From NCBI GenBank assembly GCA_030704615.1, contig CM060732.1, forward strand, positions 680,001 to 744,000: a stretch of DNA of 64,000 nt, read 5' to 3'. This document shows positions 1 through 10,479 of the stretch, piece by piece (the stretch's first letter is position 1; every line of letters starts with the position of its first letter). Made by a program: the position numbers and the translations under genes. The notes under the pieces were generated by a model that did no database searches, was not told the DNA's origin, and saw nothing but the letters and a program-made list of their open reading frames with translations. Source of the stretch: Takakia lepidozioides (taxonomy: Eukaryota > Streptophyta > Takakiopsida > Takakiales > Takakiaceae).

Positions 1-21
1 GGCAACTTACAATGCGACCAC

Positions 22-442
22 TCACTCGTACACCGGGGGCTCCTCGGCCTCGATCCCAACTTGTTCCTCCCCTTGCTCCTTCTCGGATTTTTCCTCATCC
101 TCCGAGGATGCCTCTTCCTCTTTCGGCAGACGTTCAGCCACTACAAGTTCCGAGTTGTGGAGGGCAGTATCTGGCTCGAAGGCGAACACATGCCTGTCGG
201 ACAACGTCCCTGCCCACATTGAAGCACCTGAGGAACAAAGCGGGCGATTAATAGCTTGCGGCATGCAATTGCAATCGGGCCAGGGGACCAAACTGAGCAC
301 GTGAAGGCTTACCCGTGCCGCATGTGAGGTCCAGAATCCGCCCTTGGACATCCGAGCACGTCTCCATGAGGGTTTGGATGAAAGCAGGGCTCCGGGTCCG
401 GCTGTACCGCCACGGTTTGCCTGTCTTTGTGTCCTTCGCATA
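22..442 (-). CDS. C-terminal exons of a putative DNA methyltransferase-like protein (motif DLTCGTG)
   Basis: Two minus-strand exons, 442-313 and 227-22, join cleanly across an 85-bp intron (donor GTAAGC at 312, acceptor CAG ending at 228). The junction creates the SAM-binding motif I LDLTCGTGAS, followed by WAG and then RHVFAFEPD, with an upstream KPWR segment. That order matches motif regions of N4/N6-type DNA methyltransferases. The protein ends in a strongly acidic tail rich in E, D and S, and stops with TGA at 24-22. The acceptor at 443 (CCACTCCAG) is my choice for the upstream exon edge; the phase works but it is less certain. Upstream coding continues toward 1692 but is broken. The methyltransferase reading rests on motif I and the acidic E/D after it. 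A catalytic DPPY/NPPY motif is not visible in these exons, so activity is unproven. Confidence 0.45.
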
Positions 443-600
443 CTGGAGTGGGGCACATAGTTGTAGAGGACATCGTAGGTAACAGGGTCCACCAGCGGCA
501 TCAACAAGACGACCGTCGTTGCGGGAATTGAACGTAGACCCTCTCTTCACAAAGCAATAATGCCTCAAACACCAATGTCTCACATCCAACAAAATAGGGA

Positions 601-906
601 TCAACTCCGGGATTTGTTTAGATACACACAATATGAGGTGAATGCAATAGATTGATAACTTACACTTTGCCCGCTGTGTTCGCAACCCTTGTGTATTGAT
701 GCAGAACCATTTTCTGAGGAGGACCGGGGTGACACTTTTCGGTGTCCACCTTGCCACCGCATTCTCTGTGGTTTTCCCTCTTGTGGCAAGGACAACACAT
801 CCACCGTCATCCAGAAGCTCCCCACCAGCCCAAAACCGGCTTTCCAGTAAGTAGTCTCAGTAACCTGTTCCAAGGGCACACAACCAGGCCCTCCAGCAGT
901 CACCAT
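601..906 (-). CDS. Possible internal exon(s) of the same minus-strand gene
   Basis: Minus-strand open frame preceded by a good acceptor (CATTCCAG at about 907) and with a consensus donor GTAAGT near 663. It includes the piece YWKAGFGLVGSFWMTVDV. Orientation and splice signals agree with the coding pieces at 22-442 and 925-1692, so I read it as an internal exon. I do not recognise a domain. The opposite strand of the same interval shows a Cys-rich frame (CPLC, CPPC) that could be an alternative. Confidence 0.3.
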   Translation of the reverse strand: MVTAGGPGCVPLEQVTETTYWKAGFGLVGSFWMTVDVLSLPQEGKPQRMRWQGGHRKVSPRSSSENGSASIHKGCEHSGQSVSYQSIAFTSYCVYLNKSRS

Positions 907-924
907 CTGGAATGTCGAGGAGAA

Positions 925-1692
925 TCATGTCGCAAGCTCTCTCCACCTCAACCCCCCCCCCCCCCCCCGAGTGCTCTTGCAATCCGTGCTCACAGCCGTG
1001 AAGAATTCCATCATGGCCTCAAAACCAGGGGTGTCTTTAGGCTCTGTACCGGCAGCCCTCTTCTTGGCTTTCCCCTTCTGCTCCGCCAGAGACTTGCTGT
1101 GTGCCACCTTCTTCGCCCTGGCAGTGAGAGCGTCAAGGAAGCTCTCATTGACGCATTGGATGATGGTTGGAGGTTCTAGCTTTGGCCTGTGCGTAAACGT
1201 CACCGCCGAATACCGTCGTGTAGGCTCGCCCTCAAATGCCAACTTCTTGGCAGAGCCAGTCCCACTCCGAACTGACTTGGGAACCCGGACGACTGGTGAC
1301 TGGGTAGCAGCAACAGCAGTCGTAGGACCTTGAACAAAGTCGTCGTCCGAGTCACTCTCTTGGGTCCCCTCCTGCGCCTGCTCCGATGCCCCGATGGTTT
1401 TCTGTTTTTTGGGTGTTACTGCACTCACCTGTTTCCTTGTCCTTTTCCTTTGGCCTTTACTTTTCTCATTCAATTTCTCCTGAATTTCTGCCTAAGCAAG
1501 CTCTGCCGCTTTCCTGGAGTTCGCAAGCGCTTTTGCCTCTTTTGCACCCAGCGGAGGCGATGGAGCCCGGTTTCGTCGGGCCTCAGCATCCAGCTTGAAT
1601 TGAAACTCGGATGGGTCGAGCATGCCGGGCGGAAGGTCCATCCCCCCTCCCACACGGGCGGCCCCAGCCATCCCCTCCTCACCACAACACAT
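925..1692 (-). pseudogene. Basic, low-complexity N-terminal coding segment with one in-frame TAG
   Basis: One minus-strand frame stays open from 1692 to 925 except for a TAG at 1494-1492. The translation keeps the same character on both sides of the stop: charged, Lys/Arg/Glu-rich, with KGQRKRTRKQV and an acidic ESDSDDD patch. The stop therefore looks like a mutated CAG (C to T). A possible donor GTGAGC lies at 993-988, before a poly-G run on this strand. No recognised domain. It probably forms the 5' part of the methyltransferase-like gene at 22-442, as a nuclear, nucleic-acid-associated protein; that link is inference from strand, distance and composition. Confidence 0.35.
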
Positions 1693-1890
1693 CTATTCAA
1701 AGGTTTCCGTCCAATCTGCACCAAGCTACTCTCATAATAAGGATGGGTGACCCCCTCTCCCCCCCACCCAGTTAAAATCAGCCATCCCCTCCTCACCACA
1801 ACACATCTATTCAAAGGTTTCCGTCCAATCTGCACCAAGCTACTCTCATAATAAGGAAGGGTGACCCCCTCTCCCCCCCCACCCAGTTAA
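1660..1890. repeat. Tandem duplication of about 118 bp
   Basis: The segment starting CCAGCCATCCCCTCCTCACC and ending in CACCCAGTTAAAATCA occurs twice, head to tail, with near identity. It differs mainly by the length of a poly-C run and ATGG versus AAGG. The near identity implies a recent duplication. From 1890 to 3060 I see no gene, only AT-rich sequence. Confidence 0.8.
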
Positions 1891-3130
1891 AATCAATTAC
1901 TACACATTCACCCTCAACACATCTCCTTGGCACCTCCCTTCAACCACCTGACAGGACACTAATTATCAAGTCCTTTTACAACACCCACCCCCCCATTCGG
2001 TACAACTCTCTAACCTGTGACAACCACATAAGTCTCACATCACTCACCACAACACCTGCTATCAGTCTGGCGCCACTCAGCAGCACACTTGTTAACGCGA
2101 CTCTCTGTCGCTTAACTTCCAAGTCTATAAACAACAAAGACAGGCTCCACCACCCTTACAAATTTCATTACTCCCCCAAACCAAATTTATTAGCCAGCCC
2201 CTTACAGGCCCAATTCTCCCCCTCGCACCACTGCCGTCTCTCACTGCAGGCGGCGCCTCTCTCCCACCCTGCACATGGCTTAAGCTCCATAATCAGCCCT
2301 ACCCTGTTAACTCGCTACAATCGCCGTCAGGAAGTAAACTGCTAACGTCCACACTAAATCCTCTCCACCGCTCAAGCTGGCCGAACAGTAAAAGCCACTC
2401 CCCCGCCAGCACTAACTATCCACTAGTGCAAAACGCCACTGCCAATGACACTGAAAAACACAGGATTCTTTTGACCTTCCAATGCAAATGAGGCCAAAAT
2501 TCACAAATTTTGGTTTTAGGCTGACGACATTAAACGTTGTGTAGAAGGCACAGTTTCATAATTTATTTTGGAGCGGCCAACAACACCGCCGATATGGCTA
2601 GTGAAACTTGGCACTAACCTTACATCCCAGGAGGTAGAACGATTCGAGGAAGTAAGTTTTCGGCTACCCAAACGCAATGGGTAACACATTTCCTATGGTC
2701 GCACGCTTATAGACCCTTCTTTGTATAGGTGTCCGTGGTAATAGGCCCTTAGCATAGCTGATCACTAAACCCATCCCTAATCCATATCACTAAACCATAG
2801 ACGTGTGAGTATGCTCAAGTAAGCAGGCTCTCATGCTCACGTGAGCATGCTCACATGGTAGCTGCGTCGCTGCAGAATATTGGGTTTCTTGAGTACGATA
2901 CACTAGGAGCTATCAAATATTAGTATATGGCCTTGATCTATGAGAGATCCTATTGAGATGAGATTCTTGCTCAAAGAGACAACATACAGAACATTTGGTA
3001 TCTCTTTTATTTCACCTCCTGGTAGTATAATTTCCACATTCCATTTTCCTCTATGCAGTGAGCTCCCCCTCCTGCAACTCTAATATTAGAGTCAGACGGT
3101 ACATGAGATAGAGATGTGAAGAATTACCTA

Positions 3131-3380
3131 CGATCTCCAGACAGTACATGTCGGATAGCACCTGAATCCATGTTCAGACCATCCAATTCTAGACCCACTG
3201 TGAAGACATCCACTTCCTCGAAGTTGTCATCTAGGATCTTAGGGCCGTCGTCGGACACCTCGATCAGATGAGCTGACTCGAACCAGGGCGTCCACGTCTA
3301 TCTCGATTGCGCTTGTTGATTTCCCTAGCCAAGTCGTTGCAAATGCGAATAAGATGCCCAATGTGACCGCACTAATTGCA
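3131..3380 (-). pseudogene. Ty1/copia gag-protease remnant (CCHC knuckle and DSGA)
   Basis: On the minus strand, 3380-3339 encodes a CX2CX4HX4C zinc knuckle (CN-stop-CGHIGHLIRIC) with a TAG at the third position. About 160 bp further, 3180-3131 encodes NMDSGAIRHVLSGD, the active-site region of a copia aspartic protease. It has the orientation expected for the same element as the gag remnant at 5780-6365 and the primer-binding site at 6664, with the CACTA element and a SINE-like copy lying between. Non-functional. Confidence 0.6.
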
Positions 3381-3628
3381 ATGACCAACGATTCTTGGTC
3401 GAAAATCTTTAGGCCGAGAGCTCCGAGTCACCAATTTTGTTGATAGGCCATCCTCAGACGTGAAGGACTGAAGGGGTTATGGTTCTTGAACCTGGTGAAG
3501 GGTGAGTGCAGACTAAGGTGGTTCAAAAACGGCAGATGTGACCTCCACGAAAGTCCATGGGAAAAAAAACTAATTCACATTTCTTGTTCAACTATATCTT
3601 TACATTGATATGTAATGATACGCCTAAC

Positions 3629-4638
3629 CACTACACCATTTGGGGGGGTTAGCGTCGCCCGAACGACGCTATTCGAGGTCCGTAGTGGATGCGAATATGC
3701 GACGCAGCCAGGGCGTCGCATATGCACGACTTAAGGCGACGGGGGGGGGGGGGGGGGGGGTTCGCATATCCCACCCCCTGAAAATCCCCACTAGCGACGC
3801 CCCGGGCGTTGCCATAGCGATACGCATAGAGGGAAAAATAAAAAAATAAAAAATGTCATTATTTAAAAACGACGTCCTAGGGTCGTTATTGTTTTGTTTT
3901 GTTTTGTTGTATTTTGAGTCCGTCTTTGTTAGGTCATTGTTTTTGGAATCGGTTGAAAAAATGGCGGGCCTGCACACAGTTCAAAAAATGGCGGGACATA
4001 CACTTGCCACGTAGTGGTAGCATCGAATTAATGTCAAACCTAACCCATGAGCATGTGTTTACAAGTAGCCGACACATATCGAGTTCCTAAATCATTCAAC
4101 GTGTTGTTAGGCAAATTCGAACGAATGTCTCATGTATTTCTCACTCAGTAGGCTTTCTATTTCTTCCAGTATTTGAAAATTTTAAATATTCTAAATCAGA
4201 TGAATGTCGAATCGCTGAAGTAAGAACCTGTTTGTGGGCTGATTGAGACATTGGAAAACATGAAATATGACGATTATACACACACTAAGACACTTCACAC
4301 TAACCAACGTATTAGTTACAGAATCACACAAACATATGATTAATTGTACATAAGGTAGTTCATGCAGACATCAAATGTAAGCGACGTCTCTGGCAATGCT
4401 TTTCCTGTACCTTCTACTGCAGAAACCGAAAAAAGATCAAGTCATTTTAAGCAATGCCTCAGACATCGCTAAAAATGACTTAACAAAAATATAAAAATAA
4501 AAAAACTCAAAAACCGACCTAGGACGTCGCCTTTAAAAATCGGCGTTTTTTTTTTTTTTTTTTTTTACCCCCCCCTCCCCCCCGGGATGCGATGCTACCT
4601 CCCAACCGACCCCCAGATGCGTCACAGCTAGTTTGCAA

Positions 4639-4675
<37 letters not shown>

Positions 4676-4845
4676 CACTTGGCCAAAATTCACATCTTTG
4701 TGGATTTTGGCATTATTTTTGCGACGCTGGTAACGTCGCACGAGCGACGCCCAAGGCGTCGTAAGATGGGGCGCGGGGGCGGCGTTGCACGGGAGAGATG
4801 CCATGGGAGAACAAACGTCACTAAACCCCCCTAAATGTAGTAGTG
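3629..4845. mobile_element. Non-autonomous CACTA (En/Spm) DNA transposon, intact ends
   Basis: The element begins CACTACACCATTTGGGGGGG and ends in the inverted partner ...CCCCCCTAAATGTAGTAGTG, giving a CACTA-type terminal inverted repeat. It is flanked on both sides by the trinucleotide AAC (3626-3628 and 4846-4848), the 3-bp target duplication expected for CACTA transposases. The subterminal regions carry many copies of GCGACG/CGTCGC in both orientations, typical subterminal binding motifs. The interior holds a poly-G run (about 3741-3760) and long poly-T runs (about 4548-4566 and 4641-4675) but no transposase, so it depends on a transposase elsewhere. Length 1217 bp. It lies inside an older copia remnant. 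Confidence 0.85.
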
Positions 4846-5084
4846 AACATTTTTAGTAAAGGTTCCATCACAAATATTTGAAATATTTTTATTTATAAAT
4901 ATTATTTCATAATTTAGAAAATAACTAATTTGTAGATCCCCGATTATATATGAGATTTGTCCATCTAATTATACGAACCTATATATAGTGACAATCTTTT
5001 TATTGTCATTGAAGAGTTTATACCCAAATATGAAAATTTCTAAACCCATCGACTTTTGAAATTTTGGATATGTTTGGAGGTATA

Positions 5085-5245
5085 TAAAAGTCCGTAGGCA
5101 TATACCCTCTTACGAGTGGTTGTGGGTTTAAACCACCCTGTTAGTTGTTACAAAGGTGTCCACCTTCCTACCGGAAGACAGTAGCCCTTTTGGGTCAAGT
5201 GACACCATAAGTTACGTTTGCTTCGGCAACGCGTCCACCTTTAAA
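5085..5245 (+). mobile_element. 5'-truncated SINE-like repeat (copy of the 49.1-kb SINE)
   Basis: This stretch matches the reverse complement of 49075-49205, sharing GTGGTTGTGGGTTT, AAGGTGTCCACC, CAGTAGCCCTT and GACACCATAAGTTACG in the same order. The B-box-like part GGGTTTAAACC is kept, but the A box present in the other copy is missing. The surrounding 4850-5780 is AT-rich, with no gene seen. Confidence 0.55.
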
Positions 5246-5779
5246 AGTCCGTAGCAAACTAACAAATAAATGAAATTATCTACAAAGTCATCCATGTCTC
5301 TTATTCCTCAACGACAATCTCTTGGAGTCCAAATGTAAAATGACTAAGTGCAAGTTAGTGTTTAAGAGTCCAATTGTGGACAAACTGGAATGTGACAGCC
5401 CAAAGTGCAAGTCCTCAAAAGTCCATAGCTCCATAAAAAAATCATCTAACTTGCAAAATAATCATACCAACATATAGATATGGTAGATGGCTAGCAACAT
5501 TCAATCTCATTCGGGATGAAGATAAATTCTTTTGCATGATGTTACGGATACGGTAATATGAAGAGCACTTACTGAAAAACTGCAGTGTGACGTCAAAACT
5601 GAGCCACCTTAGCCTGCACACACCGTGAAAAAAACCTCATTTTGATGACAGTTTTTGCTTGAATTTTGTGAACAAAGCTTTCTCATCACCTCGCTGCTTG
5701 TTGTGAAATGTAATTCTGCTCTCTTCAAGATACAACCTACATCTAGACAAATCGTTGAGACTCGGAAATATAGCCCCTC

Positions 5780-6365
5780 CTCCAACTATCTAGACAATTC
5801 CATCGTAAGTAGCAGGAAGAGAGTTGATCATTCGTTCGACAATCTTGGTTTCTGCGACAGGGGCTCCCATACTGGCCAGGCAGTACATGCCATTTGATAT
5901 CTCTTTGAGATAGTCAGTGATTGATACTCCTTCTTTGAGCCTAGTGTTTGCAAATAATCTGTCCTTGAGATACAATGCTCTAGCATTATTGGTGTCATGG
6001 TAGCGAGCCTTAGAAAATCCCAAATTTCTCTAGTATCTCTCAGGTGTGCTACTAGACCAATGATGTCATCCTTGAGCGAGAGATTGATTATCGACCTAGC
6101 CTTGTTCTTTTGCCTAAATTCAATAGCAGGGTCTGAAATGAGTAGAGGTGCTAGACCTCTAATCTTAGGTGTGCATGATGTCATCCTTGAGCGAGAGATT
6201 GATTATCGACCTAGCCTTGTTCTTTTGCCTAAGTTCAATAGCAGGGTCTGAAATAAGTAGAGGTGCTAAACCTTTAATCACCGGTTGGAGAGGTTCGACA
6301 TGATGCCATACTTCATCCCTGATCAGAATATTCTCGAGATTGAAGCTCCATACATTGTAGTTCAA
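5780..6365 (-). pseudogene. Ty1/copia gag remnant with internal duplication
   Basis: Minus-strand pieces read as copia gag (UBN2/DUF4219-like): MNYNVWSFNLENILI at the start, then ARSIINLSLKDDI, LRDTREIWDFL, ALYLKDRLFANTRLKEGVSI and INSLPATYDGIV. The part around RQKNKARSIINLSLKDDI is duplicated in tandem (about 110 bp; 6062-6170 and 6173-6283), which breaks the frame. A tRNA-Met-type primer-binding site lies upstream at 6675-6664, so this is the 5' coding end of a minus-strand copia element. Confidence 0.7.
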
Positions 6366-6663
6366 GGCCCAGAAAGCTTGTCTGACTTAGAGATAGTATT
6401 CTCTAAATTTGAGTTTCATGATGGCGGACACAGAGACACAAAGCGTGAACAATAAGTTACTAAGACGGAGGAAGATCACACCATGGAGCTAGACACTTGC
6501 TCGATGGAGACTATTTTGCACATTGGCTAAAACTCTATTTGGAAGGACATTACTACATTTGACTTACACAATGGAGACTTGTTTGCACATCGGCTAAAAA
6601 AAACTCTATCTTGAAACTGACTTGCCTTAGGTCGATTGCAGGAGCTATGCTACATTGCTCCAA

Positions 6664-6675
6664 GCTCTGATACCA
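6664..6675 (-). other. Copia primer-binding site (tRNA-iMet type)
   Basis: The minus strand reads TGGTATCAGAGC, the standard copia primer-binding sequence. The 5' LTR of this element should therefore end near 6680 and extend upward toward about 6970; I could not define its outer end. Confidence 0.7.
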
Positions 6676-6972
6676 TACTGACAGTAATCAAAAGATCAAT
6701 TAAGAGAAAAACAGTGCCACATTATAAGTAAGCCCGGTGGGCTGAGTCCAAAGGAAAATAGTCAAGCTCCTAATGAGTGTGAAGGGTGGTAACCCTTCAA
6801 TGATGCCAACGTCGACGCACAGGCTGCCATTACAGAGACCATCGCCTATTCTACTAGTTCTACTCTACACAGTCCACTTACGATGAAAGCTGTCACTAAA
6901 GGTAAAACCGCTAATTGTCTACGGTAGGGTTAGAGGTGTAAAGACCACACTCTACACTAGTAGGGTTGTTCT

Positions 6973-8700
6973 TTGATACCAGTGCTGATAACCGGGTTTA
7001 TAAGCGACGGAACCCTACATACGAGACCAACATTAGTCAAGGAAACAGATCTTAATTCCGTTGGTTTCGACCAGAGTCTTTTCTCTCTCAATTTCACAAT
7101 TGGCATGATTATGCTCAATCATTGTATCACTCCACATCAAATGTTAGTAAGGTGGTCAAGAAGCTACAAAATGGCAGGGCAGTGGATTTATCAAGGCTCC
7201 ATAGTGAATTTATCAAACACACGGCAAAAACCTTGGCTCCATTTATAGTACATCTTTTCAATGAGGCAATGCAACACGACTTTCCATCTTTAAGAGTGGT
7301 GACAGGCTTGAACCGACCAACTACCGCACAATCATGGTTTCTTCATTACTGGCTAAACTATTCAAGGTAGTAGTTGCTATGGAACTAGATGATTGGGTTG
7401 AAACCTCCGACCTTGCACGCTACTGGGCAAGTGGGCTTCCTTCGCAACTGGTCCACTCTTGACCACATTTTCACTCGTTAGACTATGGTCAAACGAGCAA
7501 GCTATGATAAAAAAAATGGTTTATGTTTACTTTGTGGACTTTCAAAAGGTTTTTGATTCATTTTCTCGAGCCCTTCTTCCTCAAAGGCTCCACAAGATGG
7601 AAGTTCCCTCAGACATCATATATGCCATTTTATCTATGTATGAGACTGTCATTGGCATGGTCAAGGTCACACGGCAAAAGTTCATAGCAACATTGGCGTC
7701 AAATAGGGCTGCCCTCTCTCATCTACCTTTTTTGGGATCTATATAGATGCTTTGAAGGGATACATTTCAAAGAATCACGGAGTAGGATCAAGTCCTTTGG
7801 ACGGTGGACCAATTCACTCAACACTTCTCTACGCTTATGATGTTGCTCTCTTGGCACAATCTTTTATCTTCCTTCAACGCCACCTTTGCATATTGGAAGA
7901 CTTCTCCAAAGACTATGGGCTGCATGTAGGTCAATCTTACCAAAACTAAGATCATGGTTTTCAATGGCCATGCGGATCGCAGATTCCACTACAATCAACA
8001 AATCATCGAGGTTGCCAAATCCTATACATACCTTGGTCTGGTTCTCTACTCACTCAAATTCCAGTTTGCCTCAACTACGGACAGATTGACCAAGGGTAGG
8101 GCAGCCTCAATTCGCGGCTTCCAGGCCAGATATAAACCGATACACTTGCGCCACTTGTTTCAAAGTGGCTCTTTGAAACCATTGTCACCCCAACCGTCAC
8201 TTATGGTTGTGAGTTCCGGGCACCTGGTGTCCCAGTTTTTTGGTGTGAGAAAAATTTGGAACCACTGCAGTCATCTTTCCTCCAAACAATGCTTGGTGCT
8301 CGGGTTACGACTCCATCACACATTCTATGTGCGGAGTTTGCATGCTTGCCCCTTCAAGCTGAGGCCCTCTTCCGGCTTGCAATCTTTCTTAAAAGGTTAC
8401 AAGCCCTAAACCCCATAGGGCTCACAACAAATGCCCTATCTATCAGGCTCCATACAACAGGTTTCAAGCCCTCTTGGTATGCTTGGGTGTGCAGTTTTTT
8501 GTAGCGCAATGGACTCATATCGCTTCCCTATTGCCACAAAATACAGAAGGGGTGAAGATCACGTCCAAACATGATCACAAGAAACTCTGCACATCTGAAA
8601 TTTCTCATATATACGTTAATGATTCTCGGGTGTGCCCAGAAATATCCAATCCGAGTTTGAGCGCTTATGGAACTCCAGGTTAGGCGAACATGGAAGCCGG
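6973..8700 (+). pseudogene. Decayed LINE (non-LTR) reverse transcriptase
   Basis: Frame-shifted plus-strand fragments give a non-LTR reverse transcriptase in order: VVKKLQNGRAVDLSRLHSEF, then VYFVDFQKVFDSFSRALL (catalytic block A, where the usual DxxKAFD is altered), YAYDVALLAQS in place of the FADD box, YTYLGLVL, and a C-terminal thumb-like region GARVTTPSHILCAEFACLP. Several frameshifts and stops separate the pieces, so it is dead. It differs from the LINE family in the HIBADH intron. 8700-9830 is CpG-rich with open frames on both strands that I do not recognise. Confidence 0.6.
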
Positions 8701-9829
8701 CCATTCTAACAAAAAAAACTCCATTTTTACCTAGAGACTTTGCTCCTACCCCCTCTAAAGGAAAGACATTATTTTCCAATTTTTCGCCAAAAACAGGAGA
8801 GATGAACGAGAGGTTGTCGCCATGAAATCCGTATGATTGTGAAGTTGGACCTGTTAAAACCTGCCAGCTGTCATATTGACATCTAGAGGTGCCGGTTCAT
8901 TCTTTTCGCAACTTGGGGCGCTGGGTCGAACACGATCTCCCCCGGCATCTCCTTTTCGTGCTCTCGCTGTTAAGGAGGCCCCCCTGCTGCTGAAGCGCCG
9001 GCAGCCAAACGCCTTAAGACCCCTGTCAGCATACAGACTTCTAAGGCAGATCTCTCCAAAAGTCGTGCTTCTTCCTCGCTCGGCAGATCGCCCACAGTCT
9101 TTCGCCCCCAAACGGGCTTCGTATCCCCTCCCTGACAAATCTCTCTCTATCAGCAATTATGCCTCTCGGTGCTTACAGCTCCGATCATTTTCAGAAGTGG
9201 AGGTCTCTGCTCTGGCCTCTAATGAGGAGATTTCCAGCTCTGGTTTTGCTGCCATAAATGTCCCCCCCTTTTAGTTTCGCTCTCCACGGGCGGCGGGCGG
9301 TTTCCGCACCTTCAAACTGTTGGACCTGCAGGTTTTGTGGGCTCATGGGTCTCCACGGTGGATCAGAAAGATTTTGGTGAAGATCAGGAAGTGGCTTTGG
9401 TGCTTTCCAAAATCTCGGAGACTTTTTTCCCCTTCCTTCCTCACTGCACTTTCACACAGGAAACTACCGTTCACTTCTGTGCCTACTCTGAAGAATACAG
9501 CAACCTTCGGAGCCCAAGATGAGAGGACAAGAGGAGTGCAAGGCCTGCATGCATGAGTGAAGGAGAGGGGAGTAAATTGGGGCGCCGCCGACGAGGCCTC
9601 GAGTAGCGCTAAGTTCCCAATCCCCTCACCGCAGATTGCGGAGCGATTTCGCCTCACATCGCTACCATCCCACCCACTTGCTGGTCGAACACACAAGTGC
9701 CGCTCACGAGAAAATTGAGAAAAAGAGCACTGATGCCCGGCTTACACTGGGCCCAACCCTTGCATCGTGCACTTCTTCTTTTGCTGCCCTCTTTACTATG
9801 AGCTCCGTGGGGGATTTCCATTCTGTTCC

Positions 9830-10130
9830 GTGACACCCAATCTCTCACTGAAGACTTCCATTATGAGGATCAGAAATTCTCGGCAGCTTTTCCTGCATGA
9901 AGCTTTGACCCTTCCACAATCCCTTGAGCAGTACAATTGCTTTTGGGCTGCCTTTGGCTGCGGTTTTGTCTCTTCTTTCTTGTTTTTCCCTTTTGTACCA
10001 TAAGCTCTTCGAGCTTTCTGTGGGCGTTATAAAGTACTATTTCATTTCATTTCTCTCTTATCCAGTGTTGGCTGGGTAGCATTTTCAGCCCTATGCCAGT
10101 CCAGGGTATATGCCATCTTCTTTGAAGGAA
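9830..10130. repeat. Dispersed repeat, inverted relative to 49240-49750
   Basis: This segment is the reverse-complement relative of 49240-49750. They share a Pro/Met-codon-like block CAGTCCAGGGTATATGCC, the CCAGTGTTGGCTGG block, and an ATTTCATTTCATTTCTCTC/TTATAAAGTACT motif followed by sequence ending in a pentamer-rich GAGCTTTCTGTG. A shorter copy of the GAAATGAAATGAAAT-GTxCTTTATAA motif lies at 19324-19360. Function unknown; probably an unclassified non-coding mobile repeat. Confidence 0.5.
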
Positions 10131-10479
10131 ATGAACGGCAGGGCAGGATATGCAATACGAAGTAGGGGAAGACCCAGCATGGAATAGCCAGCTTCTGAGC
10201 AAAGGATGTTCTTGCTGGGACATCTCTCTTAGCTTCTTACACAACAACTCTGCAACCACCACCTGAGGCACTAACATTGATGGAAACCCAAAAAAAGCTC
10301 AGAGGGTGCACATTTCTCATGTATCTCTCTGCCAAGCTTAAGACTTCCTTCACATCAGGTGTGAAATGTCAGTACAGTACACTCAACAATTCCACAGGAC
10401 ATTCTCCCTTTTTAACGAGAAACTCCCTTGCGGAATGAATTGTACATCTTGGCATGAAATTCACCCCTCTGCACCCAGC

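Noticed and set aside
660-850. Plus-strand Cys-rich frame (CPLC, CPPC, C, C) ending in a GTAAGT donor, possible zinc finger
   Set aside because: The other coding pieces and splice signals of this region are on the minus strand; without a second plus-strand exon I could not support it as a gene.
9320-9560. Two overlapping plus frames (IRKWLWCF..., FGEDQEVALVLSKI) as a gene
   Set aside because: Overlapping frames without domain or splice support; an equally open minus frame covers the same bases.
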